DNA from: Membranipora membranacea
Lineage: Eukaryota; Bryozoa; Gymnolaemata; Cheilostomatida; Membraniporidae
NCBI GenBank assembly: GCA_914767715.1
Contig: OU612075.1
Location: 15,126,001 to 15,190,000, forward strand
Reading direction: 5' to 3'
Length of the DNA stretch: 64,000 nucleotides
The notes under the pieces are model-generated. The model saw only the letters and a program-made list of their open reading frames with translations, did not search any database and was not told where the DNA came from. Of this stretch, positions 17,955 through 30,800 are shown one piece after another. Every line of letters begins with the position of its first letter. The stretch's first letter is position 1. Made by a program: the position numbers and the translations under genes.

Positions 17955-18556
17955 GGTTACAGTTGGAGTGGGGTGTGGGCCTAATGGACCTTAGGCTTTT
18001 TCAGTTTTACGCAAGTTTTTATGCTTGGTGGTCCAAGTGTTGTTCTGCTTCGTTATTCATTACTCACTGTTGTGCCGTGGTGGACTGCATTTGGTTTTAG
18101 ACACATTTACATTTAGCTGCCGTGTGTCCCACAACTGATACATCTCATGGACAGTATTATTCCTGCAGCTGACCCAATAAGCAAACATGAGGGTGTAATC
18201 CTCTACATTAATTAGTACAAGCAGCTATTGACGGTCTGCCGGTGCTATACACACTTTTTAGTGTACAGTGAGCGCTCCAATGAAACTCGTAAAATATATC
18301 ATTTTTAATAACAGGCATAAAGAAATTTATGGTTTTTATACAGAGGATTAGGTAGTTCCTAAATTGGTGTGGCTATCTTTTACACATGATGTACCAGGTG
18401 TATCTGCTATGCAAAAAATGCACAGACCTTAGTTTTTTGTAAACATGGTTATGATTTATGTTCAAGCTTGCCAGTATTATTACAATTTGTCTACATTTTT
18501 GTAGGAAACGATTAATGTTTTATAGTTTTACAAGGTACACAATGCTTAATCGATGC

Positions 18557-18562
18557 AATAAA
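18557..18562 (+). terminator. Probable poly(A) signal of GALNT
   Basis: AATAAA is the first canonical signal after the GALNT stop (17954), implying a 3'UTR of about 620 bases. Confidence 0.5.
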
Positions 18563-20870
18563 ACGAAACTAGGGATAGTTTCTATATCCACTATCCAAGA
18601 GAATCCTTCAGTGGTTTCAACACATCCTGAACAAAAGTTTACCATAGGCGTAGCGATGCATCTCTTCATTATAATATGCAAGATCTGATGCTATGACCAT
18701 TTAACAAGCCCAAGGCTACAGAATGAAAATTAAGCTGCTTGACCAAGAATATTCGTGAATATGATTTATTTTCCTCTTTTTTATGTAAAATATCCTCAAG
18801 GATTTTGCCAACATCTAATGTTTTGTGAATAAACGCAAATTCAATGAAAATTTTCATTTGCAAGGGAAACATATCCTCATTCCAATACAGCAGGTGCAAT
18901 AAGAGTGAAACAACTGAAATAATAGTGATGATGTCACGGATGATAATTGAGTTTTATCCAGACCCCTTCGGAGTCCCAGATCCCGATCAGATAAAATCAT
19001 TACAATGATAAAGAGCCAAAAGCAACCAAGTTTAACAAAACTCTAAACCCTATCCAGTATATCCTCAGCTCTGCCTTGTGTAATTAAGTTATTAGCCTGC
19101 AATACAGATGTCCATGCCATAAGCCGCACATGCATGAATAATTATTCATGCCTCCAATTATGTGTGATGCTGCGTCGGCGAACTATTAGAATCAAGTACA
19201 TAGAGACATCGTTAGCTTCATTATGATGCCTGATAGGATTGGTTTATTTAGATCAAGTAGATTTAGATTGTGCCAAGTATGCTGCAAGCACAACTTCTGT
19301 TGTATAGAAACCAAAATTTTCCCAGTTTTAAGGATTATGAACTAAAGTGCAAGCAAAGCTGCATATGATATGTAGAATGGCTTTATGGCATCCTTGCTCT
19401 GTTCTGTCATGGGTTAGCTGTGGTGCAATGGGTAGGGGATAGGTATCTCAATTGAGAGGTCCCTGGCTGATCGATTTCCGGCGGATCACAGTGGTGTCAG
19501 GACGGGCCTCCGACCTCAAATGCTCCTTTTCCACAACAGTCCGTAGACCCATACTGATACCGTAATAAAGAAAACTAAGCCACATCAAGGTTTCTCAGAT
19601 GGTATCACAGGGTATCGAGACTCTAAATGGACGTGAGTTTTTGCTCTGTTCGGTCATTATTACCTAAACATTATGGAGGCCACCTTTCCTAGACACTTCA
19701 GAAGTGGACCATATAATAAATACCAATGTGACCGATGAGGACTTTATGTGGTGTCAAAATGTGGGGGCAGGAGCTGTGCTACTTTTACACTTGTTTACCT
19801 AAATAGCTTCAAATCTATAACCAAAGAGTAATACCAACAGTTACATATGTAATAGAGTATTTTGGGCTGTTTGTTAAACTTAGATATCGGATACCAGCCT
19901 GCAATGGGATTAAGACCATTGTCAATTTACATAAAGAAGAAAATAGTGGTATTAAATCTGCACAACTGGACATTGGGCACTGCGAATAGTGTGATTTAGT
20001 AAAAGTCAATATTCTACACGCCAATCAAGATGGAAGAATTTAAGAAAATGTATTTACTTGGTTGGGGCAGGGTTAAGATAAGTGGAGCATATTGGTTGAA
20101 AATTAATTTTCTCGCTGTTATAGAAATTAAAAAAAGTTAAATCTTACACATATCTTAACTTTTCACCACATTGGGACAAGATAATTTCCAATAATGAACA
20201 TCGGGCAGCCACCATTTCATTTTTACTATGCACCGGATGCTAGCGTTGATCCGCCCAGGTGTAGGAGGTTTATTCTGTAGTTTTGATCTAGTATCATCAT
20301 TAATGCTGTAAATCTAGAAGCGTCTTTCTGTTTCCGCATTGCATGTTAAGGAATGTGTTCTTAAGCTGGCGGTTGTTGCCCTGACAGATCTTGATCATTG
20401 TTAGGAACTTATGCATCTCAGGCCATTAAATTACTCCCACAAAGCTCCATAATAAACCATATTCATTCATTAGGCAGATAAATTGTTATAAATCGTAAGG
20501 AATTGCTTATATTTTCATACTGCAAGATTTCACAATAATATATTCTAGCTCTCTCATCCTTGAGTTTGTACACTGCTGCATCATCAAGACTTTATTTCTC
20601 TTGAATTAGTATTATTCACTAAGATTTTGTGGCAAGCTTAAGCTAATAGTATTGTTATTAATACAGCACAAGCAGTTTTCCTTTTATGGTTGATAAGTGG
20701 CCCGTAGGTAGGGGTGGTATCATTATTTCAGTTACCTTGTGACCCATTAAAGCAAATGCATGCTTGAGTCTCCACCCCTTTGTCTAATTGGACCAATCAG
20801 AGGCCAGATAGCATTGAGACAGCAGACCTCTTGCTGTATGATGCCATGGTTTACCTCACCTAGCAAAGTT
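18563..20870. other. Intergenic spacer
   Basis: No supported exon. It contains a tRNA-like stretch near 19413-19495. The open frames in this interval are short and domain-free. The right end merges into the promoter and 5'UTR of the myosin light chain gene. Confidence 0.55.
19413..19495 (+). repeat. tRNA-like segment (possible SINE head)
   Basis: GTTAGCTGTGGTGCAATGGGTA resembles a tRNA 5' end with A box. GATCGATTTCC, 50-60 bases on, resembles a B box. There is no intact cloverleaf. A tRNA-derived SINE is the likeliest reading, but no second copy of the body was recognised. Confidence 0.35.
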
Positions 20871-20987
20871 TGTATATCTATGCAGAGTTTTGTATAAGCT
20901 ATCCACATTTTCTCTGAAGCATTCGTTGCAAGCTGTTGGCGGCTCTTGTGTTCTCTTAAAAATCATCAATACACCCCACATATAAAA

Positions 20988-23900
20988 ATGGTAAGTCTAT
21001 TTTTATGTTTATTCTTTTTGTATCTTAATGGTAGCTTGTTTTAGTAATGTTTCAATGCTGGGATTTTGGCAGGCTGCAACAATAAGCCAGAAGTTCGGAC
21101 TTGAGGGATCACTGATAGCTGATCCAACAGTTTCTTTTCTGTAAATGTTTGTACTGAGACAAAAAATGCTGTGATAGGACTAGATGGTCTATCACATTGA
21201 CAGTTATGGGTCACATGGTACATGTATCTTGATATACCATAGCTATACCCTCTTACATAGTTAGTATGATGGTATCCAGCACTGTGTTTTCGAAAAAAAA
21301 AGATCTTCTTTGTTTTAAACTCTTGTTCAGTTCAGAAGACATACACATCTCTCAGATGAAATATTTCATATAACTTAATTTGATTTAATCTCTTTCTGTT
21401 TTCAGGCCAAGCTGTCATCAGGAGAAATTGAAGGTATGTTTATAAACTATATATAATATATCTGTGTCAGTTCTTGGAAATTATCAGCATATATACACCT
21501 GCCAAATACTTATCTTTAGTGACCAGATCTTTATACTGCAAGTAACAGAATAACATACACCTATCTCGTTGAAATTACACTGCTACATCTTATGGCGGAC
21601 CCTACATCGACAAACTGCATGCCTTTTTTGCTTCGAAAACTGGGAAATGGGAGGTTTTGGGCATTTGTATCAGCACATGACATGCATGGGTTAACTTGAT
21701 GCATGACATGGGTAGACAAATCTAATACTCGGTACAGCATAGTTGTCTCCTCTTTACAATATCATACGATAGAAACCTCTCTCATACGTCCACATTTCCT
21801 TGATATGTGTGTTGCTGCACGAGATGCATATATCATCGAACTAGCAGCTCTGGGAAGATTTTAGTTTGGAATAAATATAGTCGATTTTAATGTTTTTAAA
21901 GAATTGGAATCAATTGATGCGATATAAGGTTTTGAACAACTTAGTAAAAAATTTAAATCCAGCTTGATCACAACATTTACGAGTATTGCTTGGGTATGCT
22001 CTGTACTTTTTTTATCTTGTGGTACGAGCTTGTTCCGGCCGGCTAAATTTCTGATCTAGATCATATGTGCCTAGATTAGCTGGGAATTTGATATGGCTGT
22101 ACAAACTATGTAGTGTAAACTTATTAGCTCATGTGCAAAAGTGTTGCATGGGTTCTCCACTCAGAATAACCTTGTGTACAGCATCACTATAAAGACACAG
22201 GCCTGCATGAATTAAATAGTATGAAATGATCCATTATAATCAAATACCTGCTAAACTATAACCAAGGGCTGCAGGATTTGCCCAAACAATATACATTCAT
22301 AATGTCTTAATTATATTTACATCATGTTAAAACATCAGACCCTTATATACACTGCTGTATACATGTGTGCCTGCAATACTTAATAATGGGGAGCCTCTTA
22401 GAGCATGCATGATACTTCTTAAATATTTTTGATTTAAAAATTTTAAATGTCTCATAGGCTAGATGACACATCTCAGATAAAAATTTTTTCGTTGAATAAA
22501 TTTTAATGATATTGCATTATGGGAACTTGGGTAGGTAGTATATGGTACATTGATTAGATCTTACGCTGTCATACCTGGATTGTAAACTGATTGTTTGATA
22601 ACTGCAATGAACTTACTAGTTGTTTCAAGTCATCAGCATCTAAGTACCACAACACTCATATCCCGCCCCCAGACTGGGTGACCAGGGATAAGCGGGTTGG
22701 CCTTTGTTGACTCTTTGATTTATTGTAATATCTATATTATATCAATACTGTTATGGGATGCTGGTTTATTTTATTGACATAGTTAGTTTTTTGAGAGGTT
22801 TTCCTTATATGGCACCTTTATCCTTCCTGCAAACATACAAAATTACCAGTAGCCTGTTTCACATCATTCTGAAATGATCATCGATTACAGCTTTACAATA
22901 TACTCCACAAGTTTTCCTTCGCATTAATTCCATTCACTCAGGGATCTTTTGTTTCAAAATTTGCCAAATCAGGCAATCTGCCTAATAAATTAGCCATAGG
23001 TACGGATATGGTTTAGGTTCATTTTTCTGGCCCAAGGCTTGCTAAATACATTATTAATAATCTAATGCAGCGGCATACAGTGTAAGCTGACTTACATGTT
23101 TTCATGTCTCTCCATAATACATCATTACGAGAGATGTGATAATAACTATACATCTTTATGTAGCAGGAGTTTTTCCTACTGACTGTGCTGTGTTGTGTTT
23201 TACTATAGACTGTCTAGCTTATGGCCCTGAAACATGCATCCAATTATGAAATCTGGATAATATTCATAGCTCTGCCGAGTGTCCCACTATAAATCAATTA
23301 ACTGGGAATGTAGACTGGTAGTGATCAAGTGTACATCATCTATGGCTTCACCTTTTCTTATTCATTCATTTACATTTTGTTTAGATATCCTGATTGGATG
23401 ATATTTATACTGGTGGTAATAATAATTCTTACATTTCTATCACCTAGCAACCTAGCAGTTATGGTAAAACCATATTCTGATATATGATTTTATTATAAAT
23501 AAGTTGAGACTAAAATTTTGTCTATGAACACTTTGACCATAGTAACTACTTTTGTTGACAGAGTGCTCCGAGGTATTCGACTTGTTTGATTTCTGGGATG
23601 GTCGTGATGGACTCGTAGATGCCAACAAAGTAGGAGATTTCCTCAGATGTCTCGGATTAAACCCAACAGAAGAACAACTGCTCAAGAGCGGTGGAACACA
23701 AACCATGGGTGAGTAATCTGAGCATACTGTCACCTATGAGTAATCCGGACTAATCTAAATTAATCTAAATTTAACCAGACTTCTTGCTTGTTCTAAGATA
23801 ATGCAAACCCGGTAGAATAAATATACGTTTGATCTAAATTTGGATGGTAGATCTGTCAGGTGAATGTATGATAAAGCAGTGCAGGTTAGAACAGATAGAT

Positions 23901-25323
23901 AATTGATCATTGGATTATATGAATTCATAATATTGATTGTATAAAGTTTGGAGTTGACTGCCCATGATGTGTCATGGCTGGAGTCGATTAGTAATCTATA
24001 GACAAAGCTCTGTACTCTACTATTAATCACCACCAGAATGGCCTGCAGCATAAAAGGTTCATGACTTGATGTCAGTAATTAAGAATCAGCATTTGAATGG
24101 ATGGAAGTTAATTACTATTAGATGTAATTACTTCTTTGTTAATGCCTGGTATTTCAGCACAAATCCTAAAACTTGTGCTTACAGTAGAGATTTTATAAGC
24201 GAAACCTGAATTTTTTCTGTGTGAAATGAGTTCAAGAATGCTTTCATAAACAACCTATGTTATTTTTTGTTCAGGTGAGAAACAATACAAGCTCGATGAG
24301 CTGATGCCAATCTACCAGGAGGTTCTCGGAGCAAAGAGCGCAGGAACCGCTGCTGAATTCACAGAGGCCTTCAAGACCTTCGACAGAGAAGGACAAGGTT
24401 ACATTTCGTCTGCTGAGCTGAGACACTGCCTATCTGCCATGGGTATGTTGTAAAAATATATTCATTGGATGCTTCAATCATGAATGGTGGGAGTTGTGTA
24501 CTGCAGTAATGAAGCTGATATTGTTACGAATAAGTTCTGAAATAAATAGGGAGTTTTGCCACCTATAAGACAGGGAATACAACTTCAACAGTATTGGTAT
24601 TTTTTTGTATTTGTATTTTTGTGACATGTCATCGAAAACAAACACCCTGTTCCATACCCAATCCTCAACCTGTTTTGTCACTTATTATAACCTGATCCAC
24701 CCATTCACTTTTTCAGGAGACAGATTGGACGACACAGAGATGAATGAGATTCTCCAATTTACCGAAACAGAAGAAGATCTTGACGGTAACATCAAATACG
24801 GAGGTATGTAGGCATTCCACTGAAGAAATTCGAGTTACTTTTGCGGCTGTTGTCATTTTAATTTATTCAAAATATTGGGGATGCAACCTATTGAGCTTCT
24901 TATGTCTATTAAGTGTGTTTACCCTCGACAAAACAACTCAGCCCTTGGTTAACTGGTTTATGCAAACTTGGGCAGCTGCAATGTGACAATCGAGTTACAA
25001 ATATCGAGTTGACGACTCTTATAAATTTCTTCCTCCGTCTGCTAGAACAGCATGATTGAGTTTAAAACTGTCTGACATCGAGTGGGGCTGACATTACTCA
25101 ACCCCTCTGTATAAGCCTTTCCTGCTTTCAGAAACTAGTTCAGCTGTTTTGTTGTTGGTAAATAAGAAACCTGGTTGTGCTATTTTCAGCTTGATAAACC
25201 GCTTAGAACAGACAGCTTACTTGAAAAGTAATTTTCTGATCCAATTATTCTAAACAATTGTTTCTTGTGCTTTTTGCAGAATTTATCGACCGAGTCATGA
25301 ATGGACCAGATTGTAAATATTAA
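20988..25323 (+). CDS. ELC: Essential (alkali) myosin light chain, EF-hand family, 158 aa
   Basis: Exons 20988-20990 (the ATG alone), 21406-21433, 23562-23708, 24275-24442, 24717-24803, 25280-25323. It is the light chain bound to the first IQ motif of the myosin II heavy-chain lever arm; in molluscan myosins it also helps form the calcium-binding regulatory domain. The protein shows the N-lobe loop FDFWDGRDG (residues 19-27), the linker region DELMPIYQEVLG, the strongly conserved FKTFDREGQGYISSAELRH block and the C-lobe ending LDGNIKYGEFIDRVMNGP. Length and spacing are normal for the family (about 150-160 residues). The EF-hands are mostly degenerate, as in other essential light chains, though the N-lobe loop keeps several acidic residues. 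The start is fixed because the ATG stands alone before a GTAAGT donor and splices in phase to AKLSSGEIEE. Intron 2 (21434-23561) is over 2 kb and a candidate place for muscle regulatory elements. Confidence 0.95.
21434..23561 (+). other. Large second intron of the myosin light chain gene
   Basis: 2.1 kb of AT-rich DNA between a 28-nt exon and the exon encoding the N-lobe. I see no coding segment, no clear mobile element and no tandem repeat in it. Confidence 0.55.
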
Positions 25324-26002
25324 TATGATCGCCATCTCAGCTAAATTCGACTATCGCAAGTCATCCGCCACACAATTTTCTCCTCTCAGCATAATTCAAC
25401 AGGAAAACTGCAGCTATATATTTATCTACTATAAACATGAAACAAATGGACTCAACATCTCAAACCAAACACACAAGAGACCGTGACTAAGCAGCGTCGT
25501 GACGAATGCTTGTCCCCCCGGGCGTGGCTACACTCAGTCCTAGCTATGGTGACATCATAACTACACAAGCTGTGATGTCATCATTAGAATGGGTGGGTGG
25601 AGCTATGATTGCATCACGTAGCACACTTCCTGTTTACCTTCCTGACTTTGCCCCCTTAGCAGTATAACTGACACAGTTATGTTGTTCTCCTGTCAGGCTA
25701 AGTCAGAGTTTGGCCCCGCTGACTGGTATGCTGCCGATTTTTCAGGGTGATTGTCAGCGTACCTTTTGGATCTGCCATATTCTGTTACCTGACCTTGATC
25801 AGTCGAACTGTTTGTTAAGTTTTTCATAACTTTGTTCCTCTCTAGTTTTAGCGGTTATCAACGAATCAAATCAGTTTATTTTCAAACTTGTTACAGAGAA
25901 ACTATGAACTTAGTGTTTTTACATATCCATTGTATAAAGCAAGCATAATTTTATGTATACACATTAATTTAAAACTATTCTCTTGCAAATTTTGTTACAA
26001 AA

Positions 26003-26008
26003 AATAAA
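26003..26008 (+). terminator. Poly(A) signal of the myosin light chain gene
   Basis: AATAAA follows a long AT-rich 3'UTR of about 680 bases and precedes the 28-bp repeat array. Confidence 0.6.
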
Positions 26009-26022
26009 AGCTTCGCCTGGGG

Positions 26023-26162
26023 CAACCAATACACTTCCGCTGAATACTTACAACCAATACACTTCCGCTGAATACTTACAACCAATACACTTCTGCTGAA
26101 TACTTACAACCAATACACTTCCGCCGAATACTTACAACCAATACACTTCCGCCAAATACTTA
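26023..26162 (+). repeat. Five-copy 28-bp tandem repeat
   Basis: The unit CAACCAATACACTTCCGCTG + AATACTTA occurs five times without spacing, with single-base changes in copies 3 to 5 (CTTCTGC, CCGCCGA, CCGCCAA). It begins 15 bases after the light chain poly(A) signal, so it may lie at or just past the transcript end. Confidence 0.95.
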
Positions 26163-27771
26163 CAAGAATGTTTTATTTGATATAAGAAGAAATCGAACAT
26201 AAGTTCGAAGTTGATCATCATTATCTTCGTCTTGGTCTCTAAATCTATACACGTGACGTACCTGTAACTTCTTCCTACCCTCAGATTTCGTTTTAGGCCT
26301 ATACAGAAGTATAAACCTAAAGTATAGGCCCTGAAGTATACCTAAATTTCAACTAGTCTTGATTTTTATAATAGGATCAGTATTTAACAACCATCATACT
26401 GTAGTAGGAAATCGTTAATCCCAACGCACCCAAAGTATAATGATCGGCAAACAAACTGTCTGCCGGATTAGTCAGGGAAGGTCAGACAGATCTTATATTT
26501 ACCATATGCTCCACCAGACTAAATTATACGATAGTTTCCCTACTAGCTTTCATAAAACTTACAGACATACTTTGGTATGGGAAACATAAAGCCATTACAT
26601 TACCTGCCTAATGCATTCGCTCTTCCTGTTTACGATCTAATCTTAGACTTTTATTTACACGATCAAATTATTGCCCCCTCCGCAATAAAAGTTCAAGTGG
26701 TTTATTTTTGGGTGTTGTGTATAAATATGATGTGTGTTTTGCAGGTTGTGCACTCGTGGTGTGTGTCAGCGAGTGCATGTGCGTGATGTCACATGTGCTG
26801 CCTATCACTGTACAATGTTTACTTGTTTTGCTGACAGCGACAGCTCAATGTTTTCCTTCCACAGTCATATGCCGATCAACTATGGTTTGTTTGCCTTCAA
26901 ATCAGCCTCTTCATACTATAATTCAATAATACAGAATCAAGCAAAAGAATGCCTGTAAGTGCAAGGTCAATCAAACAGGCTTTGTATTCTTATAAAATTT
27001 AATATTGCTGCTTATTAATATTTCAATTTAAATTTTAAGCCTTTTATAATCCCACTTTCCTAAACCTTTCAGACTGGCATTGGCAGCAGAACAGGCGGAC
27101 GTCAGCACTTCAGTGCGTTGACAAAATCTCTCGCTGCCGAAAATCACATAACAACAAGGCTGGTTACACTGGCTGCTATGTATATATATATATATATATC
27201 GCTGATAGCAGGACTGACCATTATCAACCGATATAGAGCTCTGCTGAGCTAATTGATAAATTATTGCTAAGGTATTAAATGCTGCCTTGTTAATACCTGA
27301 AGTATATTTCACTGTTTGGATTAGAATTAAGTGAAGACTAAGCAGTGCTCTGAATAGTCATTTTAAGGGTTACGATGGTGTTATAGTCTCAAAAGCTTGG
27401 TGACAGGTATATTGTGTACAAGCAGGACCACTTACACTAAGAGGCCCCAGAACAACTTCAGCCTTTCAGCCTAAAATCAAATATCACTTAGTGATTCGGA
27501 GTAAAGGTTCAAACAGTCCATGTAATTATTATTTAAAGTAAACTACTATCACTACTGGGGAGTTAAAATCAACACCCCACTCTGATAGTGAGCAGAGAAA
27601 ATTCAAGTTCTAAGGATAATCGTTGGAGCAATATACGCTGGGAGCTACCATATGATCAAAAATTAAAGTAATTACTTCGACAAGCCTTGTCAACTCAACG
27701 TTCGAAACATTCATCTGCGGCTTCTGATAACCTTGGAAGTAAAAGAGTATATTTGATTTTTTGTGTGACAG
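26163..27771. other. Intergenic spacer
   Basis: AT-rich, with a (TA)n run near 27180-27200. Overlapping open frames at 26577-26958 are Cys/Val-rich translations with no domain. A plausible acceptor (GTGTGACAG, to 27771) 37 bases before the next start codon suggests that an unrecognised 5'UTR exon of the downstream gene lies here. Confidence 0.5.
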
Positions 27772-27808
27772 GAAACGGATTACTCACAGAGAAACATAAA
27801 TCAGCAGA

Positions 27809-30800
27809 ATGACGTCAGCGGTGGAAGCTGCTGACCCTATACAGATTAATGGACACGCTGCTGAAACTCTGGATATAGACCTGGATGAACCAAAATATAG
27901 CAGTAAAGACTGTGTGAGAGAATGCGCAGTGAGTTTTACAATAATCATAGACTTCTAATTATTACTATTCTATGATATTGACAGAGAAGAGCAGTTCACA
28001 AGTATCCCATAATGCACCTGTGTTCAGTCTTCTGAAACTATCTGATTACAATTCAAATCTAATTGTATATTTTGCTAAAGTGAGACATTTTTAGTAGGTG
28101 CGCAAGATTCATAATGTACACTAAGCTGTAATGGTAGGATTAACTGATAGGAATATCCTGCTTCCGTAATAAATGCAAAATAAGGCTCTTATTAGGGTGA
28201 TCATTTCAATAACAATATGGTTCTTAAGACTGTTCTCTCCTATTACGATTTGCAGGGGCAATTCAATTCAGTTACAATCGCTATGACGAACATCACAAAC
28301 ATACTTCTTGATTTTATAAATGGAGTCCAAGTGTCGAGATCTGAAATACTGCCAAGGATAGTGTCTCTTATGGTTTGTATTCCTGATTCATATTATCATT
28401 ATGTCACAGACAAATGATTCGATTTCTGATGCATGAGAGGTGAATAGACTTAAAGTGTTAGATACGATACAATATCTAGCCAAATTGTCACATTTTGAGC
28501 AGAAACCAGATAGTGTAGTTAACACAGATCCCCAGTAGTTGATGGATAATAGTCTGACTCATAATAGATGTAATCCCGCAACATTTGTGTTTTTAAAGTG
28601 TAAGCTGACCTAACTCAAAATATGAAGCTGTCTTTAGAAAATCATCTCATTCAAAACCATCCTCATTTTTATGGGTTTGGTGACAGGTGTTATCTTACTA
28701 GGGAGCATTATTAGTGAGTTTAGCTTCAGCTGTTGCCCAGATGGAAGTTAGTGATGTCATGAGGATGAGTAAATGTTAGCTAGTGGGGAATTCCGCTATT
28801 ATAAAACCGGTGCAAATTGGTAGAACTTTCCTACTGCAAATACTTTTCTCCACCAGGGTAACACTGAGGTTGTAATGTTTTCTCAGAAAGAAGTTGATGG
28901 AGAGAAAGTGAAGACAATGTCTGAATGGCTTCCTTTTGAAGAGAGACGATTATTTGGAGGAATCGCTGATCGATTGTCTGAGTGTGAACAACTCACTTAT
29001 AACAATATGAACAAAGTGAGTCAGTCATATTTGTTAACTCTTTTACTGCAATGCTAACATTGGTGTGGTCTCTTTCACCAGTGAAAAAAACAAATTACAA
29101 AGTTGTCCAATGGAGGGAACTTTGAGTTCTTTTGTTATGCAACTATAAAAAGGTTTTCCTTTCTTATCTCGCTTGTCTGTACGTCACCCATGTGTTTTAT
29201 GTTAGCTCTCTCTAATTGTAGGTAACTGATTTGAGACACATGGATTTCCAAAAACAAGCAAAAGAAATAGATACGCTCGAAAATATCATCGAAGAAAAGG
29301 ATAAGGAGATCAAAAGGTATGGTAGCCCCAGTCTGTGATTCTATTGTTTCCAATATATGCCTCAGTTTTCCAAATAATGAATAGTGAAAATTTGACTTCT
29401 AGTTCCAAGTTCTACATGTCCGGTAGGAAATGGTAAATTGTTGATAAAATCATTGAAATTGTCAGGTCTTGTCTATAACTGAAAACTTGAGGATATTGGT
29501 GGTACAATAAGTGTCACGAAGCTGCTTCTAGCTGCTAGCCTGTACAAAAACACCAGGATTCCACTGGACAGCTACAATATAATCGGTATGTATATTCACA
29601 ATGAAGAACTGGTTTCACTCCACTTATACCAGAGTGTTTGCAGGGAAATTATGCAATATATGATTTTGTTATATTATATTATTTTGTTAGTTTGAAGATG
29701 AGTGAGAACGTAATGCTATGGCAGCGAGAGAAGGCGAGAATTCTGAAGGATCACGACGAGAAGATAAGAGAGCTCAATAAGACCATCAAAAAATGGGAGG
29801 ATGAGGTGGAGAGCATGAAGAGAAAACTAAACGATCAGAGAGATGATCTCAAAATGGAAAAAATGAAAATAGACTTAACTAAACGCAAAGCCCTTGCCAA
29901 TGCTCCGGCAGGTTAGTTATATTAATGGTCATACAGCAGTCTGCTGTCATCTAGTACGCAAGAGGAAAACCTTGTCAGCAGTAAATATCCTTATCTAGTA
30001 GTCAGTAGATGTGTTATCTCAACACTCGAGTCTCCAAACACATGGTTTATGAACATAGTATCAAACATATCAGGTGAAATCTGGTGAAATCTGTCCGTGT
30101 CTTGTGTTACACATTCCAAGGAGTTAGAGTAACTCTAACTCTGTGCATATTCTGTTGTGGAAACAACGATATCTGGACAATGAGGGAGAAGTAGACTTAT
30201 GTGCTCATAAAATTTAAAAGCAATTGAGATCAAGCATCTGTTTGTCTGTCTAATATCATTATGCATGTGGGATCTATACTTATATAGGATTCTGATTGGG
30301 AGATCGGTTTATCTTTGTGATGATTTCAGACTCATCAGAGTTAGCTATGCTGGAGGATATGAAAAGAAAAGCTTATCTGTATGAGAAGGATATGCAGCAT
30401 GGTCAGCAGGAGCTGGATAGATTCCAGACAGATATGCTCGGACTCTGGGGAGGCGCGCAGGGGGAGATCAAGTAAGCTGGTCTACTAAACTGAACACTTT
30501 GGTTAATTTTGTTTATTTGGTATTTGTTGTGGTATGCATTTATATAATTCAAATATTTAGTAAGAGTTCCATCACATTTCATTTGCAAGAGAAAGTTTTG
30601 GTGTCATTACATCATCTTATCCAGATACATGTTGACTGTTTGGATGAGCTCCCTCCGGATAACACTATTAGATAGTGCACTGTGAACGTAAGATGATCAG
30701 TAAGGTCTTGCAAAGATATTTGTGACTGTGTCAGGTCAAGTTGCACAGCTCTCACACGCCTCAACACTGCAACTTTCCTTTTTATTTTTATCACTATTCC

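Noticed and set aside
26577-26958. Three overlapping plus-strand frames of 69-74 codons, one Cys/Val-rich
   Set aside because: All three phases are open over the same short stretch and none has coding features. It is a chance open region.
30060-30100. GGTGAAATCT direct repeat
   Set aside because: Only two short units in an intron; within chance expectation for simple duplications.
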